Source: Campylobacteraceae bacterium (GTDB lineage Bacteria > Campylobacterota > Campylobacteria > Campylobacterales > Sulfurovaceae). Taken from it: a DNA stretch of 8,509 nucleotides. This document shows positions 1 to 5,660 of this stretch, in pieces; the first letter of the stretch is position 1, and each line of letters starts with the position of its first letter. The DNA lies in assembly GCA_027063325.1 (NCBI GenBank), contig JAMOSA010000228.1:1-8509 (forward strand), given 5' to 3'. The notes below the pieces were generated by a model that saw only the letters and a program-made list of their open reading frames with translations, was not told the origin of the DNA and ran no database searches. The translations under genes were made by a program, and so were the position numbers.

Positions 1-38
1 CTTATAGCCTCAAGTGTCCACTCCAGAAGTCTTTGCAT
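1..38 (-). CDS. hobA: HobA-like DnaA-binding initiation regulator (5' end only)
   Basis: Only the first 12 codons are present (MQRLLEWTLEAI, then the window edge). The ATG at 38-36 shares one base with the lysC stop (TAATG), so translation is probably coupled to lysC. The short aromatic/leucine-rich start resembles what I recall of HobA N-termini, and in Helicobacter pylori hobA (HP1230) directly follows nudH and lysC in the same direction. HobA is a Campylobacterota-specific protein that binds DnaA domain I and promotes assembly of the initiation complex at oriC, a functional counterpart of DiaA. The identification rests mainly on gene order; 12 residues alone do not prove it. Confidence 0.6.
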   Translation of the reverse strand, partial: MQRLLEWTLEAI

Positions 39-511
39 TACTTATCCAACTCATATGCATCATGGAGTACTCTTACTGCCAACTCTCCATACTTCTCATC
101 TACAATCATAGATATTTTAATCTCACTGGTTGAGATCATCTCTATATTGATACCACTATTAGCAAGTACACTAAAGGCTGTTGCAGCTATTCCACTATGA
201 GACTTCATACCAACACCAACTATTGATACTTTGCATACATCTTCATCATAATCAGCTCCGCCTATTTCATGATCTACGCCATTTTCTATTACCTTTTTTG
301 CTCTGACTAACTCACTTTGTGGTACAGTAAAGCCCAGATTTGTCATACCCTCTTTACTGGCATTTTGTATAATCATATCTACATTTATCTGTTCATCTGC
401 CAATTTTGTAAATATATCTGCTGCAATCCCTGGCTTGTCTGGTACATCTCTTAGTGATACTCTTGCTTGATTTTTATCTAGTGCTATACCACTTACCAAT
501 ACTGCTTCCAT
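38..511 (-). CDS. Possible aspartokinase beta subunit from an internal in-frame lysC start
   Basis: Within lysC, the minus strand reads AGCACAGGAGGATGAGAGTATG across 530-509 in two parts: AGCACAGGAGG, then ATGAGAGT and ATG. The AGGAGG (525-520) is a full Shine-Dalgarno match and sits 8 nt before the codon for Met246 (511-509). Starting there gives a 157-residue product containing only the two ACT regulatory domains. In Corynebacterium glutamicum and Bacillus subtilis a regulatory beta subunit is made from an in-frame internal start of the same gene and joins the full-length alpha chain as alpha2beta2. The C. glutamicum beta chain begins, as I remember it, with MEEAVLTGVATDKSEAKV; here Met246 begins MEAVLVSGIALDKNQARV, so the start aligns. 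The site is seen in the sequence; use of it is inferred. Similar purine strings can arise from CAG-GAG codon pairs by chance. Confidence 0.5.
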   Translation of the reverse strand: MEAVLVSGIALDKNQARVSLRDVPDKPGIAADIFTKLADEQINVDMIIQNASKEGMTNLGFTVPQSELVRAKKVIENGVDHEIGGADYDEDVCKVSIVGVGMKSHSGIAATAFSVLANSGINIEMISTSEIKISMIVDEKYGELAVRVLHDAYELDK

Positions 512-1246
512 ACTCTCATCCTCCTGTGCTATTATTGTCCCTTCACCTTCACTAAAACTACTCTTTGCTACTATCTTTACACCCATCTTTTTGGCAAGTT
601 CTACCGAACGGTTTTGTAGTACTTTTGCTCCAAGGCTGGATAACTCCAACATCTCATCATAAGATATGAAATCAAGCTTTTTTGCTTTTGGTTCGATTCT
701 TGGATCTGTTGTATATATGCCATCAACATCACTATATATCTCACAAGCATCTGCACCCAAAGCTCCAGCTAAAGCAACTGCACTAAGATCACTTCCTCCT
801 CTGCCTAGTGTTGTAACCTCTCCATTTTCATTGATCCCTTGGAATCCAGCCACAATTACAATATTTCCTCTATCTATCTCTTTTTTGATAGTATCTGTAT
901 TTATAGATTCAATTCTGGCAAATGTATGACTGTTATCCGTCTTGATTCCTGCTTGTCTGCCTGTCATTGCTACTGCACCATACCCCATCTCCTGTAATGC
1001 AATGGCAAGTAAAGATGCAGTAACCCTCTCACCAGAACTCAGCAGTATATCCATCTCTCTTTTTGAAGGTGTTTTAGAGAAATAATGAGCATACTCAATA
1101 AGCTTATTTGTCTCTCCACTCATAGCTGAAACAACTACAACCATATCATTACCAGCATCTTTGGTTTTGGCAACTCTGTTTGCTACATTTTTAATTCTTT
1201 CTAAATCACCTACACTGGTACCACCATACTTTTGTACAATAAGCAT
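38..1246 (-). CDS. lysC: Aspartate kinase (aspartokinase), lysine/threonine-regulated type
   Basis: Phosphorylates L-aspartate with ATP to give 4-aspartyl phosphate, the entry step to lysine/diaminopimelate, threonine, methionine and isoleucine. The 402-residue protein is a stand-alone enzyme of normal length, not fused to homoserine dehydrogenase. The amino-acid kinase domain spans about residues 1-240, with the nucleotide/aspartate motif KYGGTSVG at 6-13, SSGE at 70-73, TTLGRGGSD at 145-153 and DVDGIYTTDPR at 173-183. Two ACT domains follow at about 262-330 and 338-402; VGVGMKSHSG (344-352 region) and ISTSEIKIS (371-379) are typical effector-binding and dimerisation segments. The start abuts the rppH stop with no gap, and AAGGA lies 9 nt upstream inside the rppH end. 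The gene overlaps hobA by 1 base. A strong internal ribosome binding site precedes Met246 (see separate entry). Feedback by lysine with or without threonine is expected from the family, not shown here. Confidence 0.97.
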   Translation of the reverse strand: MLIVQKYGGTSVGDLERIKNVANRVAKTKDAGNDMVVVVSAMSGETNKLIEYAHYFSKTPSKREMDILLSSGERVTASLLAIALQEMGYGAVAMTGRQAGIKTDNSHTFARIESINTDTIKKEIDRGNIVIVAGFQGINENGEVTTLGRGGSDLSAVALAGALGADACEIYSDVDGIYTTDPRIEPKAKKLDFISYDEMLELSSLGAKVLQNRSVELAKKMGVKIVAKSSFSEGEGTIIAQEDESMEAVLVSGIALDKNQARVSLRDVPDKPGIAADIFTKLADEQINVDMIIQNASKEGMTNLGFTVPQSELVRAKKVIENGVDHEIGGADYDEDVCKVSIVGVGMKSHSGIAATAFSVLANSGINIEMISTSEIKISMIVDEKYGELAVRVLHDAYELDK

Positions 1247-1723
1247 CTACAACAATCCTTCTTTTATAAAATAATCAATCACTTTTCTATAAACTTTTCG
1301 TTTAAAAAAAGCAACCTGCTTGAATAATTCATCTCCACTGACAAACCTGTACTCTTCAAACTCCGGCAACTCATATGCTTTAAGGTCAATTTGGGCATCA
1401 GGTTGTAACCTCACTAAAAAATACTTCTGCCTCTGCCCTTTAAATGGATACAATCTAAGATTTTTCGCATTTTTTGGAAAATCATAACTAATCCACTCTG
1501 GATACTCTGCAATAATATCTACTTTATCGGTTCCTATCTCCTCTTTCAATTCTCTAAGCAAAGCTTTTTGTGCAGTTTCACCTTTGTCTATTCCACCTTG
1601 GGGAAATTGCCATCCACGACGCATCCCTTTTCTACGGGCTATCATAAATTCACACTTATCCGGATATTCTGAAGTGAGTACAATGGCTGCCACATTTGGA
1701 CGATATTCTGTATATTTGTCCAT
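1247..1723 (-). CDS. rppH: RNA pyrophosphohydrolase, Nudix family (NudH/RppH)
   Basis: Predicted to remove pyrophosphate from the 5' end of triphosphorylated (or diphosphorylated) RNA, opening transcripts to 5'-monophosphate-dependent decay; family members can also cleave dinucleoside polyphosphates such as Ap4A/Ap5A. The 158-residue protein has the RppH hallmark WQFPQGG at 38-44 leading straight into a complete Nudix box: G43-x5-E49-x7-R57-E58-L-K-E61-E62-I-G64. E58, E61 and E62 are the expected metal ligands. RRKGMRRGWQ (30-39) is the usual RNA/nucleotide-facing segment. Length and N-terminus (MDKYTEYRPNVAAIVL) fit the family. A weak purine site (AGAGTG) precedes the ATG. It is the first gene of the rppH-lysC-hobA unit, with its stop codon immediately followed by the lysC ATG. 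A TATAAT lies upstream on the same strand. Confidence 0.95.
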   Translation of the reverse strand: MDKYTEYRPNVAAIVLTSEYPDKCEFMIARRKGMRRGWQFPQGGIDKGETAQKALLRELKEEIGTDKVDIIAEYPEWISYDFPKNAKNLRLYPFKGQRQKYFLVRLQPDAQIDLKAYELPEFEEYRFVSGDELFKQVAFFKRKVYRKVIDYFIKEGLL

Positions 1724-1772
1724 TGTTCACTCTTTTTATCATCAAGTTTGATATTATTTTATCTGAAAACTC

Positions 1773-1778
1773 ATTATA
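1773..1778 (-). promoter_or_regulatory. Probable -10 element of the rppH-lysC-hobA promoter
   Basis: A perfect TATAAT reads on the minus strand at 1778-1773. A start site about 6-8 nt downstream would give a leader of roughly 40-45 nt before the rppH ATG at 1723. No TTGACA-like -35 is visible at the right distance, but the region upstream is A/T-tract rich, which is usual for sigma70 promoters in Campylobacterota. A second, weaker TAAAAT lies nearer the gene (about 1762-1757). Confidence 0.5.
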
Positions 1779-1826
1779 GGCTTTTGAATTTTAAGAGAGT
1801 CTTTATAGCCATACTCATCTATTAAT

Positions 1827-1832
1827 TAGAAT
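1827..1832 (+). promoter_or_regulatory. Candidate -10 element for hemW
   Basis: TAGAAT (one mismatch to TATAAT) lies in the divergent gap, 22 bp before the hemW ATG. It would give a leader of about 15 nt that still contains the hemW ribosome binding site AAGGA at 1845-1849. TATAGC at 1804-1809 is an alternative. No -35 is evident; the call is weak. Confidence 0.3.
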
Positions 1833-1854
1833 CAGATAGATAAAAAGGATACAG

Positions 1855-2907
1855 ATGCTTTTGTATATACATATACCATATTGTGATTCCAAATGCTACT
1901 ACTGTAGTTTTAACTCATATACTACAAAACACCATACAAAAAAAGTGTATATGCAAAGATTGTACAAGCAACTGGAGTATGAATTAGACAGATTTGAGGT
2001 AAAAAGAGGTGATATAGCTACTCTATTTATAGGTGGAGGTACTCCAACTACTGTTGATGCTACAATGTATGAAGATATTTTTGAACTCATATCACCATAT
2101 CTGAACAAAAATGCAGAAATTACTACAGAAGCCAATCCAAACTCTGCAACAAAAGAGTGGCTTGAGACAATGAAAAGTTTTGGGGTAAATAGAGTCAGCT
2201 TTGGAGTACAAAGCTTTGATGATGATAAACTAAAAAAACTAAACAGAAGTCATACTTCAAAAGATGCAATAAGAGCAATCCAGAGTGCAAAGAGTGTGGG
2301 TATCAAAAGAATTTCACTCGATATTATCTACAACTTTGCAGGAGATTCAACAAAGAGTATATCAAACGATATAGATAAAGCCTCCTTGCTTCCTGTTGAG
2401 CATATATCAGCATATGAATTGACTATAGAGAGTAATACACCATTTGAAGCTACTCCATATGTAAAACAAAATAGTACCAAACTTGCCAGATTTACAGCAG
2501 ATTATATACAACAAAAGGGCTTTAGGCAGTATGAAATATCAAATTTTGGCATACCATCAAAACACAATTTGGGATACTGGAAACTAAAAGAGTATATAGG
2601 AGTCGGAGCTGGAGCAGTAGGCTTTAGAGGCAATAAAAGACTATATACAACAAACTCTATTGAAGAGTATATAAAAGAGCCTACCAAAATAGAAACAGAA
2701 ACTCTAAGCAAAGAGGATATGGATCTAGAAAGGCTATTTTTGGGACTTAGAAGTAAGATAGGTTTTAATAAAGAAGTAGTTCCAAAAGACAAGAGGTTTT
2801 TACTGGATATACTGATACAGGAGAAAAAACTCTTATTTAAAAATGGAAAATACTATAACAAAGATTACTTTTTGGCTGATGAAATAGCTCTATATCTAAG
2901 CAATTGA
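1855..2907 (+). CDS. hemW: HemW, radical SAM heme chaperone
   Basis: HemW proteins bind heme and a 4Fe-4S cluster and deliver heme to target proteins such as respiratory enzymes; they are often misannotated as oxygen-independent coproporphyrinogen III oxidase (HemN). The radical SAM motif is C10-x3-C14-x2-C17-S-F19. Phe at 19 instead of the fourth Cys of HemN (CxC) is the diagnostic difference. GGGTPT at 60-65 is the SAM-binding glycine motif; EANP (92-95) and RVSFGVQSF (113-121) are conserved barrel strands; HNLGYW at 237-242 followed by YIGVGAGAVG is the HemW C-terminal signature. Length 350 is slightly under the usual 375-380. The usual DLIYGLPGQ segment reads DIIYNFAGDS at 156-165, an unusual variant. 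AAGGA lies 5 nt before the ATG. The gene stands alone on the plus strand, divergent from rppH and convergent with the mqnD operon. Confidence 0.93.
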   Translation: MLLYIHIPYCDSKCYYCSFNSYTTKHHTKKVYMQRLYKQLEYELDRFEVKRGDIATLFIGGGTPTTVDATMYEDIFELISPYLNKNAEITTEANPNSATKEWLETMKSFGVNRVSFGVQSFDDDKLKKLNRSHTSKDAIRAIQSAKSVGIKRISLDIIYNFAGDSTKSISNDIDKASLLPVEHISAYELTIESNTPFEATPYVKQNSTKLARFTADYIQQKGFRQYEISNFGIPSKHNLGYWKLKEYIGVGAGAVGFRGNKRLYTTNSIEEYIKEPTKIETETLSKEDMDLERLFLGLRSKIGFNKEVVPKDKRFLLDILIQEKKLLFKNGKYYNKDYFLADEIALYLSN

Positions 2908-2946
2908 CTACTGATATTACATAGATACAATTTTATTATATGTAAA

Positions 2947-3027
2947 TTACCCAGCTTTTGGTTTTAGAACTTTTTTGAAGTAGAAATAGAGTGAATGGAA
3001 TAAGTTAATCATAACTATTAGAGTCAT
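2947..3027 (-). CDS. Possible 26-residue membrane peptide (unverified small ORF)
   Basis: A small reading frame starts at ATG 3027-3025, overlaps the last codons of the lipoprotein gene in another frame, and ends at TAA 2949-2947. It is preceded by AAAGGAGG (3038-3031), one of the strongest Shine-Dalgarno matches in the window, although only 3 nt separate it from the ATG. The product would be mostly hydrophobic/aromatic for its first 17 residues (MTLIVMINLFHSLYFYF), then basic (KKVLKPK), as in a single-pass small membrane protein. I recognise no family. The same GGAGG encodes Lys-Glu-Asp codons of the lipoprotein tail, so chance is a real alternative. Confidence 0.25.
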   Translation of the reverse strand: MTLIVMINLFHSLYFYFKKVLKPKAG

Positions 3028-3508
3028 TATCCTCCTTTGGCTCTTTTAGGTTTTCTATCTTTATATCACTATCTTCTAAACCTATATAACCATCCTTTTT
3101 GACTCCTACAACCTTACCATTTTCAAATCTGGCACTATAAAGGTCATATCCGTAACTCTTATGCCCTACCCTATCCCCATCTTTTACCAAAAACGGTACC
3201 AGCCACCCCTCCCATGCAAGTTTGTCATTATTTTTTGATGGCAAATATGCAAGTACAGGTTCACTGTCAAATCTGTATATGGCTCTTTCTGGCTTGTGCA
3301 GAACCTTGGACATATATTTAACTATCTTGTATCTGTAGTTATCTGGTGGTTTTGACTCTTTTGATATCTCCTCTTTTATGGCAGTAAGATTGGTATCTGG
3401 TGCTACAAATTTTTGAGGATAAAATTCATCAAGTAGATATGAGTCTATTTTGCTTCCACACCCATTGAGTGCAAATACCAATAGTATCACCAAACCTGCC
3501 CTGAGCAT
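3005..3508 (-). CDS. Predicted lipoprotein of unknown function
   Basis: The 167-residue product starts with a short lipoprotein signal: Arg3, a hydrophobic core from about 5 to 14, and a lipobox A-L-N-G-C with Cys17 as the lipidation site. The residue after Cys is Gly, with no Asp at +2 to hold it in the inner membrane, so outer-membrane anchoring is plausible. The mature part (about 151 residues) has no motif I recognise; it contains a Trp/Tyr-rich centre (LAWEGWLVPFLV, then YGYDLYSARF) that may be a beta-rich fold, and ends in a low-complexity acidic tail. It starts 5 bp after the mqnD stop in the same direction, and its likely site AAGGA overlaps the mqnD end with a long 13-nt spacing, so it is probably cotranscribed with mqnD. 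That does not show a role in menaquinone metabolism. Confidence 0.85.
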   Translation of the reverse strand: MLRAGLVILLVFALNGCGSKIDSYLLDEFYPQKFVAPDTNLTAIKEEISKESKPPDNYRYKIVKYMSKVLHKPERAIYRFDSEPVLAYLPSKNNDKLAWEGWLVPFLVKDGDRVGHKSYGYDLYSARFENGKVVGVKKDGYIGLEDSDIKIENLKEPKEDNDSNSYD

Positions 3509-3513
3509 AATAG

Positions 3514-4374
3514 TTACATATTCCTTGTATCCATATACTCTGCAGGTATCAAATAATCCTCTACATTCAAGGGTATATCATAAAAGTTATTCTCATATCC
3601 TATCTGATAGAGTCTATTTAGTGCCTCTATCTGCTTATCATTTAATATGATTGAATCATCAGATGCATACATATCAAGATACTTTTGCAACATCTTGTCT
3701 GATATTCTAACAAGCTTTTTTGATTCTAACTCTTTGCATAATTTCTCTTTGTGGTTATTTGCCACCTCTACACCATCTATCAAAATCTGCTCTATCTCAA
3801 TAGCTCTGTTTAGTGGAATTGAACGCCTAATAGCCATACCACCAAGAGGGAGAGGAAGTTCTTTTTTGGCTAACTCAAGCCATATATCCCAAATCTCTCT
3901 TTCTACCTCTAATCTCTCATCAAAATTCAAAATAGATTCATGTATAAGTACTCCAGCATCTACCTCTGCATCTACTACTGCTTTTTCAATATCCAAAAAG
4001 TTCATATACTCTACCCTAGCTTCCGGATAAGCCAATCTGAACAGGAGTGCATTTGTAGTATATTTTCCAGAGAGTGCTACACGAAAATTTCTTTTTAGTC
4101 TTTTATCTTTGCGTTTAATCAGTTTTGGTCCATAACCATTACCAAAGCTGACAGCAGTCCTAAGCAGAGCATAATCATCTCTAATCCTGGGATAGAGTGC
4201 AAAGCTTATGGCACTTACATCATAGATACCCTTTAGTGTATCTTGGTTGAGTCTCTCTATATCCAAAGCTATATTATCAAATTCATAATCTTTTGTATCA
4301 ACCCAGCCAAACTTGATAGCATAATACATAAATATATCATCTGCATCTGGTGAGTGTGCCAAAGCTATTTTCAT
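3514..4374 (-). CDS. mqnD: 1,4-dihydroxy-6-naphthoate synthase (futalosine menaquinone pathway)
   Basis: MqnD converts cyclic dehypoxanthinyl futalosine to 1,4-dihydroxy-6-naphthoate in the alternative (futalosine) route to menaquinone, the route used by Campylobacterota. The 286-residue protein has the periplasmic-binding-protein-like fold of the family and is cytoplasmic (no signal peptide). Family motifs in order: AHSPDADDIFMYYA (6-19), DIERLN (38-43), YDVSAISFA (51-59), GNGYGP (78-83), TTNALL (106-111), DAGVLIHES (139-147) and LPLGGMAIRR (about 175-184). His145 in the LIHE motif is the residue I recall as proposed catalytic base in the Thermus enzyme. LPLGG plus LIHE point to MqnD and not the related MqnA. 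The start fits the family N-terminus; the leader carries GGGGTAGGAT right against the ATG, a crowded ribosome site. It is the first gene of an operon with the lipoprotein gene and divergent from recA. Confidence 0.92.
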   Translation of the reverse strand: MKIALAHSPDADDIFMYYAIKFGWVDTKDYEFDNIALDIERLNQDTLKGIYDVSAISFALYPRIRDDYALLRTAVSFGNGYGPKLIKRKDKRLKRNFRVALSGKYTTNALLFRLAYPEARVEYMNFLDIEKAVVDAEVDAGVLIHESILNFDERLEVEREIWDIWLELAKKELPLPLGGMAIRRSIPLNRAIEIEQILIDGVEVANNHKEKLCKELESKKLVRISDKMLQKYLDMYASDDSIILNDKQIEALNRLYQIGYENNFYDIPLNVEDYLIPAEYMDTRNM

Positions 4375-4391
4375 ATCCTACCCCAATCTAA

Positions 4392-4397
4392 ATTATA
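4392..4397 (-). promoter_or_regulatory. Probable -10 element of the mqnD promoter
   Basis: A perfect TATAAT reads on the minus strand at 4397-4392, 17 bp before the mqnD ATG. The implied leader is only about 10-13 nt and would contain GGGGTAGGAT as the ribosome site. A/T-rich sequence lies upstream; no clear -35 is seen. Confidence 0.45.
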
Positions 4398-4415
4398 AAA
4401 AGAACTCTCATAAGC

Positions 4416-4421
4416 TATAAT
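4416..4421 (+). promoter_or_regulatory. Candidate distal -10 element towards recA
   Basis: A perfect TATAAT on the plus strand, back to back with the mqnD -10 (18 bp between the two hexamers). It would give recA a leader of about 110 nt. It lies in the left half of a small inverted repeat (GCTAT 4414-4418 / ATAGC 4428-4432). It may be a second recA promoter or a chance match in A/T-rich DNA. Confidence 0.3.
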
Positions 4422-4476
4422 TTTCTAATAGCAATTATGTTATTCTACCAAAAAAGAATTTTTTTCTGCTATATTT

Positions 4477-4506
4477 TTGAGAAGTGAACAATTTTACGGT
4501 TATACT
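4477..4506 (+). promoter_or_regulatory. Probable sigma70 promoter of recA
   Basis: TTGAGA (4477-4482, one mismatch to TTGACA), an 18-bp spacer, then TATACT (4501-4506, one mismatch to TATAAT). The start site would fall near 4513, giving a leader of about 26 nt that contains AAAGGA at 4529-4533 before the ATG at 4539. An A-run/T-run block at 4450-4466 sits at about -47 to -63, where an UP element would be. I see no LexA-type palindrome. Confidence 0.55.
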
Positions 4507-4538
4507 ACTGCAAAAATAATATAATTTAAAGGATAAAA

Positions 4539-5591
4539 ATGGCTATGGATCCAAACAAACAAAAAGCCCTTGATATGGCAATCAAACAGATAGACAAAAC
4601 CTTTGGAAAAGGTACTCTGATGAGACTTGGAGACAAAGAGATAGAGCCAATATCATCTATTAGTACAGGTTCTTTGGGGCTGGATATGGCTTTGGGTATT
4701 GGTGGAGTACCACAAGGCAGAATTATAGAGATATATGGACCTGAATCTTCTGGTAAAACAACTTTGGCACTTCAAACAATAGCTTCAGCACAAAAAGAGG
4801 GAATGATATGTGCTTTTATAGATGCTGAACATGCTCTTGATGTACTCTATGCCAAAAATTTGGGTGTAGATATTGATAATTTGCTAGTATCTCAACCAGA
4901 CTTTGGAGAACAAGCACTGGATATACTTGAGACTGTAGCAAGAAGCGGAGCTGTTGATTTGGTAGTAATTGATTCAGTAGCTGCTCTTACTCCCAAAAGT
5001 GAAATAGAAGGTGATATGGGAGATAGTCATGTAGGTTTACAGGCTAGACTTATGTCCCAAGCACTCAGAAAGCTTACTGGAATACTTCACAAGATGAATA
5101 CTACAGTAATTTTTATCAACCAAATCCGTATGAAGATTGGTACTATGGGGTATGGCTCTCCAGAGACAACAACAGGTGGAAATGCATTGAAGTTTTATGC
5201 ATCAGTCAGAATTGATGTCAGAAGAATAGCTACACTAAAACAGGGTGAAAGCCAGATAGGAAACAGAGTCAAGGCAAAAGTTGTCAAAAACAAAGTAGCT
5301 CCACCATTTAGACAAGCTGAATTTGATATTATGTTTGGTGAGGGTATCAGTATAGAGGGTGAGCTTATAGATTATGGTGTAAAGCTAGATATTATAGATA
5401 AAAGTGGTGCATGGTTTAGTTATGGAGCCCAAAAGCTTGGACAGGGCAAAGAGAATGCAAAACAGGCTCTAAAAGATGATCCCAACTTAAAAGCTGAAAT
5501 TGAACACAAAATCAAAGAGGCACTTGGTTTTGGAGAATCTCTTGCTATGAGCAAAGAGGAAGTTGCATCAAATGATACAGAAGATGCCTGA
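4539..5591 (+). CDS. recA: Recombinase RecA
   Basis: RecA forms ATP-dependent filaments on single-stranded DNA and carries out homologous pairing and strand exchange. The 350-residue protein is full length. The N-terminal helix (about 5-35) carries the polymerisation segment; Walker A GPESSGKT is at 67-74 (Lys73, Thr74), the catalytic Glu is Glu97 in DAEHALD, and Walker B LVVIDSV ends around 147 with Asp145. The L1 loop region EIEGDMGDSHVG (about 155-166), INQIR (about 194-198), the L2 loop MGYGSPETTTGGNALKFYAS, and the C-terminal domain with GAWFSY and an acidic tail (EEVASNDTEDA) are all present. No intein interrupts it. The start is supported by AAAGGA 5 nt upstream of the ATG. It is divergent from mqnD and 69 bp ahead of eno in the same direction, an order I recall from Campylobacter. 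Confidence 0.98.
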   Translation: MAMDPNKQKALDMAIKQIDKTFGKGTLMRLGDKEIEPISSISTGSLGLDMALGIGGVPQGRIIEIYGPESSGKTTLALQTIASAQKEGMICAFIDAEHALDVLYAKNLGVDIDNLLVSQPDFGEQALDILETVARSGAVDLVVIDSVAALTPKSEIEGDMGDSHVGLQARLMSQALRKLTGILHKMNTTVIFINQIRMKIGTMGYGSPETTTGGNALKFYASVRIDVRRIATLKQGESQIGNRVKAKVVKNKVAPPFRQAEFDIMFGEGISIEGELIDYGVKLDIIDKSGAWFSYGAQKLGQGKENAKQALKDDPNLKAEIEHKIKEALGFGESLAMSKEEVASNDTEDA

Positions 5592-5626
5592 AAATATATA
5601 CAATTTTGATAAAATATAGCTTGTAA

Positions 5627-5637
5627 CTCAAATTGAG
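5627..5637. repeat. Small palindrome upstream of eno
   Basis: CTCAA-A-TTGAG is a perfect 5+5 bp inverted repeat in the recA-eno gap, 24 bp before the eno start. It could be an operator-like site or weak hairpin in the eno leader. It is short enough to be chance, and it is not followed by a T-run, so it is not a terminator. Confidence 0.25.
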
Positions 5638-5660
5638 CCAAATAGATATAAAGGATAGTG

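Noticed and set aside
785..806. Shine-Dalgarno-like GAGGAGGAAGTG inside lysC
   Set aside because: It is the codons of the invariant GRGGSD motif, the following GTG is out of frame and too close. It is explained by protein constraint.
980..996. AGGAG next to Met87 codon of lysC
   Set aside because: There is no spacing between it and the in-frame ATG, and the nearby out-of-frame ATG meets a stop within a few codons. It shows that CAG-GAG pairs can produce such strings by chance.
1899..2792. Minus-strand open frames within hemW (1899-2135 and 2502-2792)
   Set aside because: They are antisense to a well-supported gene and show no recognisable protein features.
1855..2907. Oxygen-independent coproporphyrinogen III oxidase (HemN)
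   Set aside because: The fourth Cys of the HemN motif is Phe19 and the C-terminal HNLGYW signature is HemW-type.
2970..2983. Terminator between hemW and the convergent lipoprotein operon
   Set aside because: The only hairpin I see (ACTT/AAGT around a T-rich loop) has a 4-bp A/T-rich stem, too weak to call; no GC stem with T-run is visible in 2908-3004.
3514..4374. MqnA (chorismate dehydratase) instead of MqnD
   Set aside because: The paired motifs LIHES and LPLGG and the SPDADD N-terminus fit MqnD better; the two families share a fold, so a small doubt remains.
4414..4432. Inverted repeat GCTAT...ATAGC in the mqnD-recA gap
   Set aside because: Five base pairs with a 9-nt centre in A/T-rich DNA is easily chance; noted only alongside the TATAAT it overlaps.
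5658..5660. GTG start for eno one codon upstream of ATG 5661
   Set aside because: It is only 2 nt from AAGGA, and enolases in this group begin at the Met; ATG 5661 has the better spacing.
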